This document shows positions 1 through 7,003 of a stretch of 14,883 nt of DNA, in pieces. How positions within the stretch are numbered: the stretch's first letter is position 1; every line of letters starts with the position of its first letter. The notes below the pieces were generated by a model that searched no databases, was not told the DNA's origin, and was given only the letters and a program-made list of their open reading frames with translations. This DNA is from an uncultured Pseudorhodoferax sp. (GTDB taxonomy: Bacteria; Pseudomonadota; Gammaproteobacteria; Burkholderiales; Burkholderiaceae), in contig CAJYRH010000072.1 in NCBI GenBank assembly GCA_913776795.1, positions 1-14,883 on the forward strand, given 5' to 3'. Made by a program: the position numbers and the translations under genes.

Positions 1-752
1 AATTCGCCCACGCAGGGGATGAACACCAGCATGCTGCCGGCGATGATGCCGGCCTTGGACAGCGGCACCGTCACCTTCCAGAACGCGACCCAGGGTGTGG
101 CGCCCAGGTCGCTGGCGGCCTCCAGCAGGCGCAGGTCCATCTTGGCCAGGTTGCCGTAGAGCGGCAGGATCATGAACGGCAGGTAGGTGTAGACCATGCC
201 CAGCACGAGCGAGAAGGGCGTGTTGAGCAGCTTGCCCGGCGTGGCGATCATGCCGCCGGCCGCCAGCAGCTGGTCGATGCCCAGCGCCACGAGCACCTCG
301 GCCACCCAGCCATGGTCGCTGAGCAGGCCCTTCCAGGCATAGACGCGCAGCAGGAACGACGTCCAGAACGGCAGCATCACCAGCATCAGCAGCATGGGCT
401 GGGCGGTGGGGCGGGCGCGGGCCATGAAGTAGGCGAAGGGGTAGCCGATCGCCAGGCACAGCACCGTGGTGATGGCCGCGTACTTGAGGCTCGCCAGATA
501 GGCGCGGAAGTACAGGTCATCCTGCGTGATGAACACGTAGTTGCTGAACTTCAGGCTCAGCTGCAGCACGCCCTCCTTGAGCGTGAGCAGGTCCTTGAAT
601 GTGACTGTCTCCATCTCGGAGACGCTGATCTTGGCGACGATCAGGAAGGGCAGCAGGAAGAAAACCAGCAGCCACAGGTAGGGAATGCCGATGACGGCCG
701 TGCGGCCGCTCCACCAGGCCCGGCGGCGTGCGGTGGCTGGGGTCGTGCTCAT
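1..752 (-). CDS. potH: Polyamine ABC transporter permease, PotH-like (3' end cut by window edge)
   Basis: Inner-membrane permease of a spermidine/putrescine-type ABC importer; it would pair with a PotI-like permease and the PotG-like ATPase encoded just upstream. 250 codons are visible from the ATG at 752, and the frame is still open at base 1, so the C-terminus is missing. Hydrophobic segments lie at about residues 20-40, 88-112, 118-136, 180-200 and 232-247. The permease EAA loop starts at residue 211 (EAASDLGATPWVAFWKVTVP), which is the contact site for the ATPase. The last visible residues, FIPCVGE, match the start of the conserved PotH segment after the loop. A strong Shine-Dalgarno AAGGAGG at 765-759 overlaps the potG stop codon, so the two genes are probably translationally coupled. 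Family assignment is firm; the exact polyamine transported cannot be told from the permease. Confidence 0.93.
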   Translation of the reverse strand, partial: MSTTPATARRRAWWSGRTAVIGIPYLWLLVFFLLPFLIVAKISVSEMETVTFKDLLTLKEGVLQLSLKFSNYVFITQDDLYFRAYLASLKYAAITTVLCLAIGYPFAYFMARARPTAQPMLLMLVMLPFWTSFLLRVYAWKGLLSDHGWVAEVLVALGIDQLLAAGGMIATPGKLLNTPFSLVLGMVYTYLPFMILPLYGNLAKMDLRLLEAASDLGATPWVAFWKVTVPLSKAGIIAGSMLVFIPCVGE

Positions 753-763
753 GGCTGGCCTCC

Positions 764-1861
764 TTACTGGGTCAGGACCACCTGGGCCGAATCGGACCAA
801 TGCGCCCAGGCCACGTCGCCCCATGTCAGCACGTCTTCCGGATGGCGCTCGGCGTTGATCTGGCTCACCTTGATGACCAGGCCGCTGGCCAGTTGGAGGT
901 GGTAGACCGTGTAGCTGCCGAAGTACGAGACGTCTCGTACCTTGCCCTGCACCTTGTTGTGCTGGCCCGTGGGCTCCTGCCGCGACAGGCGAATCTTCTC
1001 GGGTCGCAGCGCCACGCTCACGCCCATGCCCTGGTGGCCGGTGATGCCGTGGCCGACGTAGTGCGTCATGTCCTGGCAGCGGATGACCACATGGTCCGGC
1101 TGGTCCTCGGCCACCGTGCCGTCGATCAGGTTGACGTTGCCGATGAAGTCGGCGACGAAGCGCGTGGACGGCGTCTCGTAGATCTCGCCCGGCGCGCCGA
1201 CCTGAAGCAGCCGCCCCTCGCTCATGATGGCAATGCGCGAGGCCATGGTCATCGCCTCCTCCTGGTCGTGGGTGACCATCACGCACGTCACGCCCACCTC
1301 CTCGATGATGTTGACCAGCTCCAGCTGGGTTTCCTCCCGCAGCTTCTTGTCGAGCGCACCGAGCGGCTCGTCCAGCAGCAGCAGGTTGGGTCGCTTGGCC
1401 AGGCTGCGCGCCAGGGCCACGCGCTGTTGCTGGCCGCCGGACATCTGGTGCGGCCTGCGCTTGGCGAACTTGCCGAGCTGCACGAGCTTGAGCATCTCCT
1501 CCACGCGCTGCGCCACCGAATCGCCCGACATGCCGTCGCGGCGCAGGCCGAAAGCGATGTTGTCCCAGACACTCAGGTGAGGAAACAGCGCATACGACTG
1601 GAACATCATGTTGATGGGCCGCTCGTAGGGCGGCAGGCTGCTCAGGTCCTTGCCGTCCAGGATGATGCTGCCCGAGGTTGGCAGGTCGAAGCCCCCGAGC
1701 ATGCGCAGCAGCGTGGTCTTGCCGCAGCCGGACGAACCCAGCAACGCGAAGATTTCACCCTTCTGGATGTCCAGGCTGACGTGGTTGACGGCCTTGACGC
1801 CCCCGAAATCCTTGACGACGTCACGGATCTGCAGGTACGCCTGCCCCTGGCTATTCACCAT
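764..1861 (-). CDS. potG: Polyamine ABC transporter ATP-binding protein, PotG-like
   Basis: Cytoplasmic ATPase that powers the polyamine importer. The 365 residues show all nucleotide-binding motifs in order: Walker A GSSGCGKT at 42-49, Q-loop Gln88, signature SGGQQQR at 141-147, Walker B LLLLDEP at 160-166, D-loop ALD at 169-171 and H-loop His198. The C-terminal third (about 240-365) resembles the TOBE regulatory domain of the PotA/PotG/MalK group, including the segment ALRPEKIRL. Length is normal for PotG. The ATG at 1861 follows a GAGGGGG tract. The gene lies 35 bases after potF and its stop codon is part of the potH ribosome binding site, so it is the middle gene of a transport operon. 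Specificity for putrescine is inferred from the adjacent binding protein and catabolic genes. Confidence 0.95.
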   Translation of the reverse strand: MVNSQGQAYLQIRDVVKDFGGVKAVNHVSLDIQKGEIFALLGSSGCGKTTLLRMLGGFDLPTSGSIILDGKDLSSLPPYERPINMMFQSYALFPHLSVWDNIAFGLRRDGMSGDSVAQRVEEMLKLVQLGKFAKRRPHQMSGGQQQRVALARSLAKRPNLLLLDEPLGALDKKLREETQLELVNIIEEVGVTCVMVTHDQEEAMTMASRIAIMSEGRLLQVGAPGEIYETPSTRFVADFIGNVNLIDGTVAEDQPDHVVIRCQDMTHYVGHGITGHQGMGVSVALRPEKIRLSRQEPTGQHNKVQGKVRDVSYFGSYTVYHLQLASGLVIKVSQINAERHPEDVLTWGDVAWAHWSDSAQVVLTQ

Positions 1862-1896
1862 ATTGCATTCCCCCTCGCGAAAGGCAGACCGTCAGG

Positions 1897-3033
1897 TCAC
1901 ATGCCGGTCTTGAACGAGGTGAACAGGCGCGTCACCGTGCGGCGGATGTCGTTGCTCAGGGCGTCGGGCGCCACCATCTTCCTCATGTCCTCGTCGCTCG
2001 GGAAGATCGTCGGGTTGTTGACCACTTCGGGCTTGACGAACTTGCGCGATTCCTTGTTCGGGTTCGCGTAGAACACTTTGTTGGACAGGCCCGCATGCAC
2101 CTCTGGGCGCAGGATGTAGTTGATGAACTTGTGCGCGTTGTCCGGGTGCGGGGCATCGGCCGGGATCACCATCACATCGAAGAACAGCACACCGCCGGTC
2201 TTGGGGATCAGGGCCTCGATCTTCTGCCCGGTCTTGCCGTCGATGGCGCGCTGGCGCGCGATGTTGATGTCACCCGACCAGCCCAGCGCCAGGCAGATCG
2301 AGCCGTTGGCCATGTCGTTGATGTAGCCCGATGAGCTGAACAGCGTGACGTAGGGGCGAATCGTCTTGAGCAGAAGGCCGACACCGCTGTAGTCGCCCTG
2401 GGCCCGGCTGTTGGCGGGTTTGCCCAGGTAGTGCATGGCAGCCGGCACGACCTCGGTGGCCGAATCGAGGAAGCTCACGCCGCAGGACTTGAGCTTGGAG
2501 ATGTACTCGGGCTTGAAGACCAGGTCCCAGACGTTGTCGGGCATCGGCGTGCTGCCGAGCGCTGCCTTGACCTTGTCGACGTTGATGCCCACCGTCGTGT
2601 AGCCCCACAGCCAGTTGACCTGGAACTGGTTGCCCGGATCGAGCTTGGCCAGTTGCTCCTGCAACAGCGGGTCCAGGTTCTTGAGGTTGGGCAGCTTGGA
2701 CTTGTCGAGCTTTTGCAGCAGCCCACCGTCGGCCTGCAGCTTGGCCCAGTACGACGACGGCACGACGATGTCGTAGCCGGTCTTGCCCGCCACCAGCTTG
2801 GCGTGGACGATCTCGTTGTTGTCGAAATTGTCGTAGCGCACCTTGATGCCGGTCTCCTTCTCGAAGTTGGCAATGGTGTCCTCGGCGATGTAGTCGGACC
2901 AGTTGTAGATGTTGAGGACCTTCTCCTCTTGCGCCAGCGCCGCCTGCGGGGCCAGTGCGGCACACGCCAGGGCAAGCCCGGCGAAGGCACCGGCGAAGCG
3001 GTGCGGGCGGCTACGTAACGACATCAGCTTCAT
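1897..3033 (-). CDS. potF: Periplasmic putrescine-binding protein, PotF-like
   Basis: Extracytoplasmic solute-binding protein that captures polyamine and delivers it to PotGH(I). The 378-residue product starts with a Sec signal peptide: basic residues, a hydrophobic stretch (AGLALACAALA), and a likely cut after ALA at about residue 34. The mature part has the PotF/PotD fold marks: NWSDYI (Trp45, Ser46, Asp47), PSSYW, a Glu194 in the TEVVPAAMHYLGK segment, WSGD (Trp252, Asp255) and FFDVMVIP (Asp286). These correspond by motif to the putrescine-contacting residues known from E. coli PotF, which supports putrescine as ligand. The ATG at 3033 is preferred over a TTG six bases upstream because GGAGG at 3045-3041 sits seven bases before this ATG. 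It lies 50 bases after the aminotransferase gene and 35 bases before potG. Confidence 0.94.
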   Translation of the reverse strand: MKLMSLRSRPHRFAGAFAGLALACAALAPQAALAQEEKVLNIYNWSDYIAEDTIANFEKETGIKVRYDNFDNNEIVHAKLVAGKTGYDIVVPSSYWAKLQADGGLLQKLDKSKLPNLKNLDPLLQEQLAKLDPGNQFQVNWLWGYTTVGINVDKVKAALGSTPMPDNVWDLVFKPEYISKLKSCGVSFLDSATEVVPAAMHYLGKPANSRAQGDYSGVGLLLKTIRPYVTLFSSSGYINDMANGSICLALGWSGDINIARQRAIDGKTGQKIEALIPKTGGVLFFDVMVIPADAPHPDNAHKFINYILRPEVHAGLSNKVFYANPNKESRKFVKPEVVNNPTIFPSDEDMRKMVAPDALSNDIRRTVTRLFTSFKTGM

Positions 3034-3040
3034 GTTCAAA

Positions 3041-3045
3041 CCTCC
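3041..3045 (-). promoter_or_regulatory. Ribosome binding site that decides the potF start
   Basis: GGAGG on the minus strand lies seven bases before the ATG at 3033 but directly abuts the alternative TTG at 3039. The spacing favours the ATG and shortens the longest open frame by two codons. Confidence 0.75.
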
Positions 3046-3083
3046 GGAATGGGAGCAAGCGACAAGGGGAAAGGGAAAGCGGC

Positions 3084-4520
3084 TCAGACCCAGCCGTTGC
3101 GCTGTGCGTCAGCCCAGGTCAGGTCCAGTGCGCGGCGGATCAGCACCACCATTTCGTCGATCTGGGCCCGCGTGATCACCAGAGGGGGCGCGATGATCAT
3201 GCGGTCGCCCACGGCGCGCATGACCAGGCCGTTTCCGAAGCAGTGGCCACGGCAGACCATGCCCAGCTCCAGCGCCTCGGGGAACGGCGCACCGCTGGCC
3301 TTGTCCTTGACCAACAGCACAGCGCCCATCAGGCCGCAGGTCTGCACCTCGCCCACGAGCGGGTGGCTCTTGAGCGCATCGAAGCACTCCGCGAGGTACG
3401 GGCCGGTATCGTCGCGCACGCGCTCGACCAGGCCCTCGCGCTGGATCAGGCGGATGTTGGCCAGCGCCACGGCGCAGGCCACCGGGTGGCCCGAGTAGGT
3501 GTAGCCGTGGTTGAACTCGCCGCCGCGTTCGATCAGCACCTGCGCCACGCGGTCGCCGACCATCACGCCGCCCAGCGGGATGTAGCCCGATGTCACGCCC
3601 TTGGCAAACGTCATGAGGTCGGGCCGCGTGCCGAAGCGCTCGCAACCGAACCACTGTCCGGTGCGGCCGAAGCCGCAGATGACCTCGTCGGATACCAGCA
3701 GGATGCCGTACTTGTCGCAGATGCGCTGGATCTCGGGCCAGTAGGTGTCCGGCGGCACGATGACGCCACCGGCGCCCTGCACCGGCTCGCCGATGAAGGC
3801 CGCGACCTTGTCGGCACCGACCTCCAGGATCTTGGCCTCCAGCCAGCCCGCGGCCACGCGGCCGAACGCATCGCGCGACATGCCGCGGCCCAGTTCGTGC
3901 CAGTAGGGTTGCTCCATGTGGACGATGCCGGGGATCGGCAGGCCGCCCTGCGCATGCATGCCGCCCATGCCACCCAGCGAGGCGCCGGCCATGGTGGAGC
4001 CGTGGTAGGCGTTCTTGCGGCTGATGATCACGTCGCGCTGGGGCTGGCCCAGCAGGTCCCAGTAGCGGCGCACCATGCGCACCACGGTGTCGTTGCCTTC
4101 CGAGCCCGAGCCCGAGAAGAACACATGCTTGAACTGCGGCGGCGTGACCTCGGCCAGCAACTCGGCCAGCTCGATGGCCGGCGGCGTGGCGGTCTGGAAG
4201 AAGGCGTTGTAGAAGGGCAGTTCCTGCAGCTGCCGCGTGGCGGCGTCGATGAGTTCCTGCTGGCCGTAGCCGACATTGACGCACCACAGGCCCGACATGG
4301 CGTCGAGGATCCGGTGGCCTTCGCTGTCGTTCAGGTAGATGCCGGAGGCGGAGGTGATGATGCGCGAGCCCTTGCGCGCGAGGCTCTGGAAATCGGTGAA
4401 GGGGTGCAGGAAGTGGGCGGCGTCGGCACGTTGCCACTCCTGGGTGGTGCGCTGGGTGGTGCGCTGTGTGGTGCGCTGGGTGGAGCGCGGGGTGCTGTGT
4501 GTGCTGGTGCTCGTGTTCAT
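3084..4520 (-). CDS. Class III PLP-dependent aminotransferase, SpuC/putrescine-pyruvate transaminase-like
   Basis: Fold-type I, class III (omega) aminotransferase of 478 residues. The PLP pocket is visible: SGSGSEGND at 136-144, Tyr172-His173-Gly174, GEPVQGAGG at 244-252, the cofactor aspartate in SDEVICGFGRTG (Asp278) and the Schiff-base lysine in TFAKGVTSGY (Lys307). The sequence is closest in character to the SpuC/omega-amino acid:pyruvate group, so putrescine, cadaverine or a downstream omega-amino acid such as GABA are plausible donors. The substrate is inferred from its place between puuA and potF, 42 and 50 bases away. The N-terminus is odd: residues about 11-27 contain repeated R-[ST]-T-Q units coded by a 12-base tandem repeat, ahead of the first family-like residues (EWQRADAAHFLHPF). 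No later start codon lies between the repeat and the fold, so the repeat is probably translated. The start at 4520 follows a modest AAAGG. Confidence 0.9.
   Translation of the reverse strand: MNTSTSTHSTPRSTQRTTQRTTQRTTQEWQRADAAHFLHPFTDFQSLARKGSRIITSASGIYLNDSEGHRILDAMSGLWCVNVGYGQQELIDAATRQLQELPFYNAFFQTATPPAIELAELLAEVTPPQFKHVFFSGSGSEGNDTVVRMVRRYWDLLGQPQRDVIISRKNAYHGSTMAGASLGGMGGMHAQGGLPIPGIVHMEQPYWHELGRGMSRDAFGRVAAGWLEAKILEVGADKVAAFIGEPVQGAGGVIVPPDTYWPEIQRICDKYGILLVSDEVICGFGRTGQWFGCERFGTRPDLMTFAKGVTSGYIPLGGVMVGDRVAQVLIERGGEFNHGYTYSGHPVACAVALANIRLIQREGLVERVRDDTGPYLAECFDALKSHPLVGEVQTCGLMGAVLLVKDKASGAPFPEALELGMVCRGHCFGNGLVMRAVGDRMIIAPPLVITRAQIDEMVVLIRRALDLTWADAQRNGWV
4443..4490. repeat. 12-base tandem repeat, four units, inside the aminotransferase N-terminus
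   Basis: Units at 4443-4454 and 4455-4466 are identical (GGTGGTGCGCTG on the plus strand). The unit at 4467-4478 differs at one base and the one at 4479-4490 at two. The unit length is four codons, so copy-number change would alter protein length (R-T-T-Q units) without breaking the frame. Confidence 0.9.
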
Positions 4521-4562
4521 TGGAATGCCTTTGAAATCATTGGAGAAGTTCGGCTCGCAAGC

Positions 4563-5927
4563 TCAGACGTGCAGCAACAGGTGTTCACGCTCCCAGGGCG
4601 AGATGACCTTCATGAACTCCTCGTACTCGATCTCCTTGACCTCGGTGTAGACGGTCACGAACTCTTTGCCGAGCACGGTGTGCAGGTCGGTCTCGGCCTT
4701 GAGCAGTTCGAGCGCCTCGCCCAGGCTGCGCGGCAGGCTGTATTCGCCCAGGTAGGCGTCGCCCTTGCATTCGGGCTTCGGCTCGATCCGGTTCTTCATG
4801 CCCAGGTAGCCGCAGGACAGCGTGGCGGCCAGGGCCACGTAGGGGTTGGCGTCCGCACCGATGACGCGGTTCTCGATGCGGCGCGCCGCCGGGCCCGCGA
4901 CCGGCGAGCGGATGCCCACGGTGCGGTTGTCGGTTCCCCACTGGATGTTGATGGGCGCCGCTGTGGCACGGGACAGCCGGCGGTAGGAATTGACGTAGGG
5001 GGCGAACAGCGCCATCGCCGCCGGGATGTAGCGCTGCAGGCCACCGATGTACCAGCGGAACATGTCCGAGGCGCTGCCGTCCGCGTTGCTGAAGATGTTC
5101 TGGCCGTTCATGTCGACCACGCTCTGGTGCACGTGCATGGCGCTACCGGGCTCATGCGCCATGGGCTTGGCCATGAAGGTGGCGTACATCTCGTGGCGCA
5201 GCGCGGCCTCGCGGATGGTGCGCTTGAAGAAGAACACCTCGTCGGCCAGGCCCAGTGGGTGGTCGTGGAAGAAGTTGATCTCCATCTGCCCGGCGCCGGC
5301 CTCGTGGATGAGGGTGTCGACGTTGAGCTCCATCTTCTCGCAGTAGGCGTAGATGTCCTCGAACAGCGGATCGAACTCGTTGACCGCGTCGATGGAGTAG
5401 GACTGGCGCGATGTCTCGGCGCGGCCGCTGCGGCCACGTGGCGGGCGCAGTGGTTCGTTGGGATCGGTGTTGCGCTCGATCAGGTAGAACTCGAGTTCGG
5501 GCGCGACCACCGGATTCCAGCCCTCGGCGGCGAACAGCTCGCACACGCGGCGCAGCACCGAGCGCGGGGCGTAGGGCACCAGATTGCCCTCACGGTCGAA
5601 GCAGTCGTGGATCACCTGGGCCGTCGGGTCCACTGCCCAAGGCACGATGCGCACGGTGGCAGGGTCGGGCCGCAGGTGCATGTCGCGGTCCGTCGGCGAG
5701 ATGACGTCATAGTAGGAACCCTGCTCGGGGAACTCACCCGTCACCCCGATGGCGACGATGGCCTCGGGCAGGCGCATGCCGCGGTCTTCGGTGAATTTCT
5801 CACGCGGAAGAATCTTGCCGCGCGCCACACCGGTCAGGTCGGGCACCAGGCACTCGATCTCGGTGACGCGGCGCTCGTTGAACCATTGCTCGAGCTCGCT
5901 GAACGTAAAGTTTTCTCGTACGACCAT
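4563..5927 (-). CDS. puuA: Glutamine synthetase-family ligase, gamma-glutamylputrescine synthetase-like
   Basis: ATP-dependent ligase joining glutamate to an amine; in the Puu pathway it makes gamma-glutamylputrescine. The 454-residue product has a beta-grasp N-terminal domain (about 10-110, with VPDLTGVARGKILP) and the GS catalytic domain. Visible catalytic/metal motifs are PELEFYLI (Glu144, Glu146), HEAGAGQMEI (Glu209, Glu216), AMHVHQS (His265, His267), NIQWGTDNRT and RIENRVIGADANPY. It lacks the adenylylation-type C-terminus of housekeeping GlnA and matches the PuuA/GlnA3-like group in length. An open frame extends 51 codons further upstream, but that stretch has no GS similarity and overlaps puuD. 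The ATG at 5927 has AAAGG five bases before it and starts a typical N-terminus. Substrate assignment rests mainly on the neighbouring puuB, puuD and pot genes. Confidence 0.92.
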   Translation of the reverse strand: MVVRENFTFSELEQWFNERRVTEIECLVPDLTGVARGKILPREKFTEDRGMRLPEAIVAIGVTGEFPEQGSYYDVISPTDRDMHLRPDPATVRIVPWAVDPTAQVIHDCFDREGNLVPYAPRSVLRRVCELFAAEGWNPVVAPELEFYLIERNTDPNEPLRPPRGRSGRAETSRQSYSIDAVNEFDPLFEDIYAYCEKMELNVDTLIHEAGAGQMEINFFHDHPLGLADEVFFFKRTIREAALRHEMYATFMAKPMAHEPGSAMHVHQSVVDMNGQNIFSNADGSASDMFRWYIGGLQRYIPAAMALFAPYVNSYRRLSRATAAPINIQWGTDNRTVGIRSPVAGPAARRIENRVIGADANPYVALAATLSCGYLGMKNRIEPKPECKGDAYLGEYSLPRSLGEALELLKAETDLHTVLGKEFVTVYTEVKEIEYEEFMKVISPWEREHLLLHV

Positions 5928-5932
5928 ATCTA

Positions 5933-5937
5933 CCTTT
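5933..5937 (-). promoter_or_regulatory. Ribosome binding site that decides the puuA start
   Basis: AAAGG on the minus strand is followed by five bases (TAGAT) and the ATG at 5927. It supports this start over the in-frame start at 6080, which would overlap the end of puuD by about 70 bases. Confidence 0.65.
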
Positions 5938-6009
5938 CTTGTGCACCGGGCCGGCAGGCCGCGGTACGTTTTCTCTGGATCTGACAACGATGCGTTGCAG
6001 TCAGGGCAG

Positions 6010-6816
6010 CTAGGTTTCAGGGGCGAGATCGTCGTCTTCGTTGCGATGGCGGGCCGCACGCCAAGCTTGACAGGCAACACCGAAGGCCGTCAACAGCTGC
6101 AGGGAGATCGGGTTCTCGGCAGCCCGCCACTCGGGATGCCATTGCACGCACAGGCTGAAGCCGCGGGATTGCGGGACGGAGAAGGCTTCGACCAGACCGT
6201 CTGGCGCAAGCGCTTCGGCGCGCAGGCCCTCGGCCAGGCGCCGGATGCCCTGGCCGTGCAGGCTGTTGACCTCGAAGTCGCCGAGGCCGAGCACAGCCTC
6301 GAGCACACCGCCGCGCTGCACGCGCACGGAATGGACCGGGCCATACTGCACATCGACCGGATCTTCATCGCGCGCGCGGTGGTCCATCCGCCCGGGTTGC
6401 TCCTGCACCGCCTGGTACAGCGACCCACCCAGCGCAACGTTGGTTTCCTGCAGGCCACGGCAGATGCCGAACAACGGCATGCCCCGGCGCAGGGTTTCGC
6501 GCACCAGCGGCAACGTCCATGCGTCGCGCGCCTCGTCCAGCGGCAGGCTGGCATCGTGGATGTCTTCGCCGAAATGCCGCGGATGGGTATTGGACACGGA
6601 GCCGGTGAGGAACACGCCGTCGGCGAGCGCGAGCAGTGCGTCCACTTCGTCAGGCTGTGCGGCCGGCACCACCAGAGGCAGGCAGCCGGCAAGGCGCACG
6701 GCGTCGAGGTATTTCTTTCCTGCAGCCTGGAAGGGATGGTGTCCCAGCATCTTGCTGCAGGCTGGAACCAGCACGACGGGCGGGTTCCGAGGGGCGGACG
6801 GATTGTTGGTGCTCAT
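6010..6816 (-). CDS. puuD: Gamma-glutamyl-gamma-aminobutyrate hydrolase, PuuD-like (class I glutamine amidotransferase fold, peptidase C26)
   Basis: Cytosolic hydrolase that splits gamma-glutamyl-GABA into glutamate and GABA. The 268-residue chain has the class I amidotransferase fold: the nucleophile elbow in FGICRGLQE (Cys119), the oxyanion-type segment LTGSVSNTHPRHF at 70-82, and the second triad motif WHPEW (His227, Glu229). The start MSTNNPSAP leads into PVVLVPACSKMLGHHPFQ, typical of the family. There is no strong Shine-Dalgarno before the ATG at 6816. A 17-base near-repeat covers this start and recurs 49 bases upstream. It lies 82 bases before puuA and 187 bases after puuB in reading order. 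Function is well supported by family and context. Confidence 0.93.
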   Translation of the reverse strand: MSTNNPSAPRNPPVVLVPACSKMLGHHPFQAAGKKYLDAVRLAGCLPLVVPAAQPDEVDALLALADGVFLTGSVSNTHPRHFGEDIHDASLPLDEARDAWTLPLVRETLRRGMPLFGICRGLQETNVALGGSLYQAVQEQPGRMDHRARDEDPVDVQYGPVHSVRVQRGGVLEAVLGLGDFEVNSLHGQGIRRLAEGLRAEALAPDGLVEAFSVPQSRGFSLCVQWHPEWRAAENPISLQLLTAFGVACQAWRAARHRNEDDDLAPET

Positions 6817-6876
6817 TGGGCTTGCTGCGCCGGGTTCTTAACCTGGGTCTTGCGACACGGCGCATTGGGCTTGCTG
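6811..6876. repeat. 17-base direct repeat flanking the puuD start
   Basis: GCTCATTGGGCTTGCTG at 6811-6827 and GCGCATTGGGCTTGCTG at 6860-6876 differ at one base. The first copy contains the puuD ATG (complement). The 49-base spacing is not a multiple of three and the rest of the two segments does not match, so this is a short duplication or a pair of sites, not a tandem copy of the gene start. Confidence 0.7.
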
Positions 6877-7003
6877 GTGCTGGAACGGAGTGCTCTGCGC
6901 GCTGGTCCTTGCAAAGGCTGTGCCACAACATGGCAGCGGCGGCCGGGCCTAGCGCTGTGGTGCAGCTCCGGCAGTCGCGTCCGCAGTATGGGGGCAAGGG
7001 ATT
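6817..7003 (-). other. Spacer between the puuB-like and puuD-like genes
   Basis: These 187 bases hold no convincing gene. Seen in it are one copy of a 17-base near-repeat (6860-6876; the partner at 6811-6827 overlaps the puuD start) and a weak dyad around CCTTTGCAAGG. There is no T-run terminator after puuB and no clear -35/-10 pair for puuD. Open frames through here are antisense or off-frame shadows of the flanking genes. Confidence 0.5.

Noticed and set aside
728..2071. 447-codon open frame on the plus strand
   Set aside because: Antisense to potG, which carries all ABC ATPase motifs; the plus-strand product has only low-complexity composition.
2955..5984. 1009-codon open frame on the plus strand
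   Set aside because: It runs antisense to the potF start, the aminotransferase and the puuA gene, is rich in His, Arg, Ala, Val and Gly with no domain pattern, and arises from the codon bias of the real minus-strand genes.
5928..6080. N-terminal extension of puuA by 51 codons
   Set aside because: It has no glutamine synthetase similarity, overlaps the puuD end and lacks the ribosome site present at 5927.
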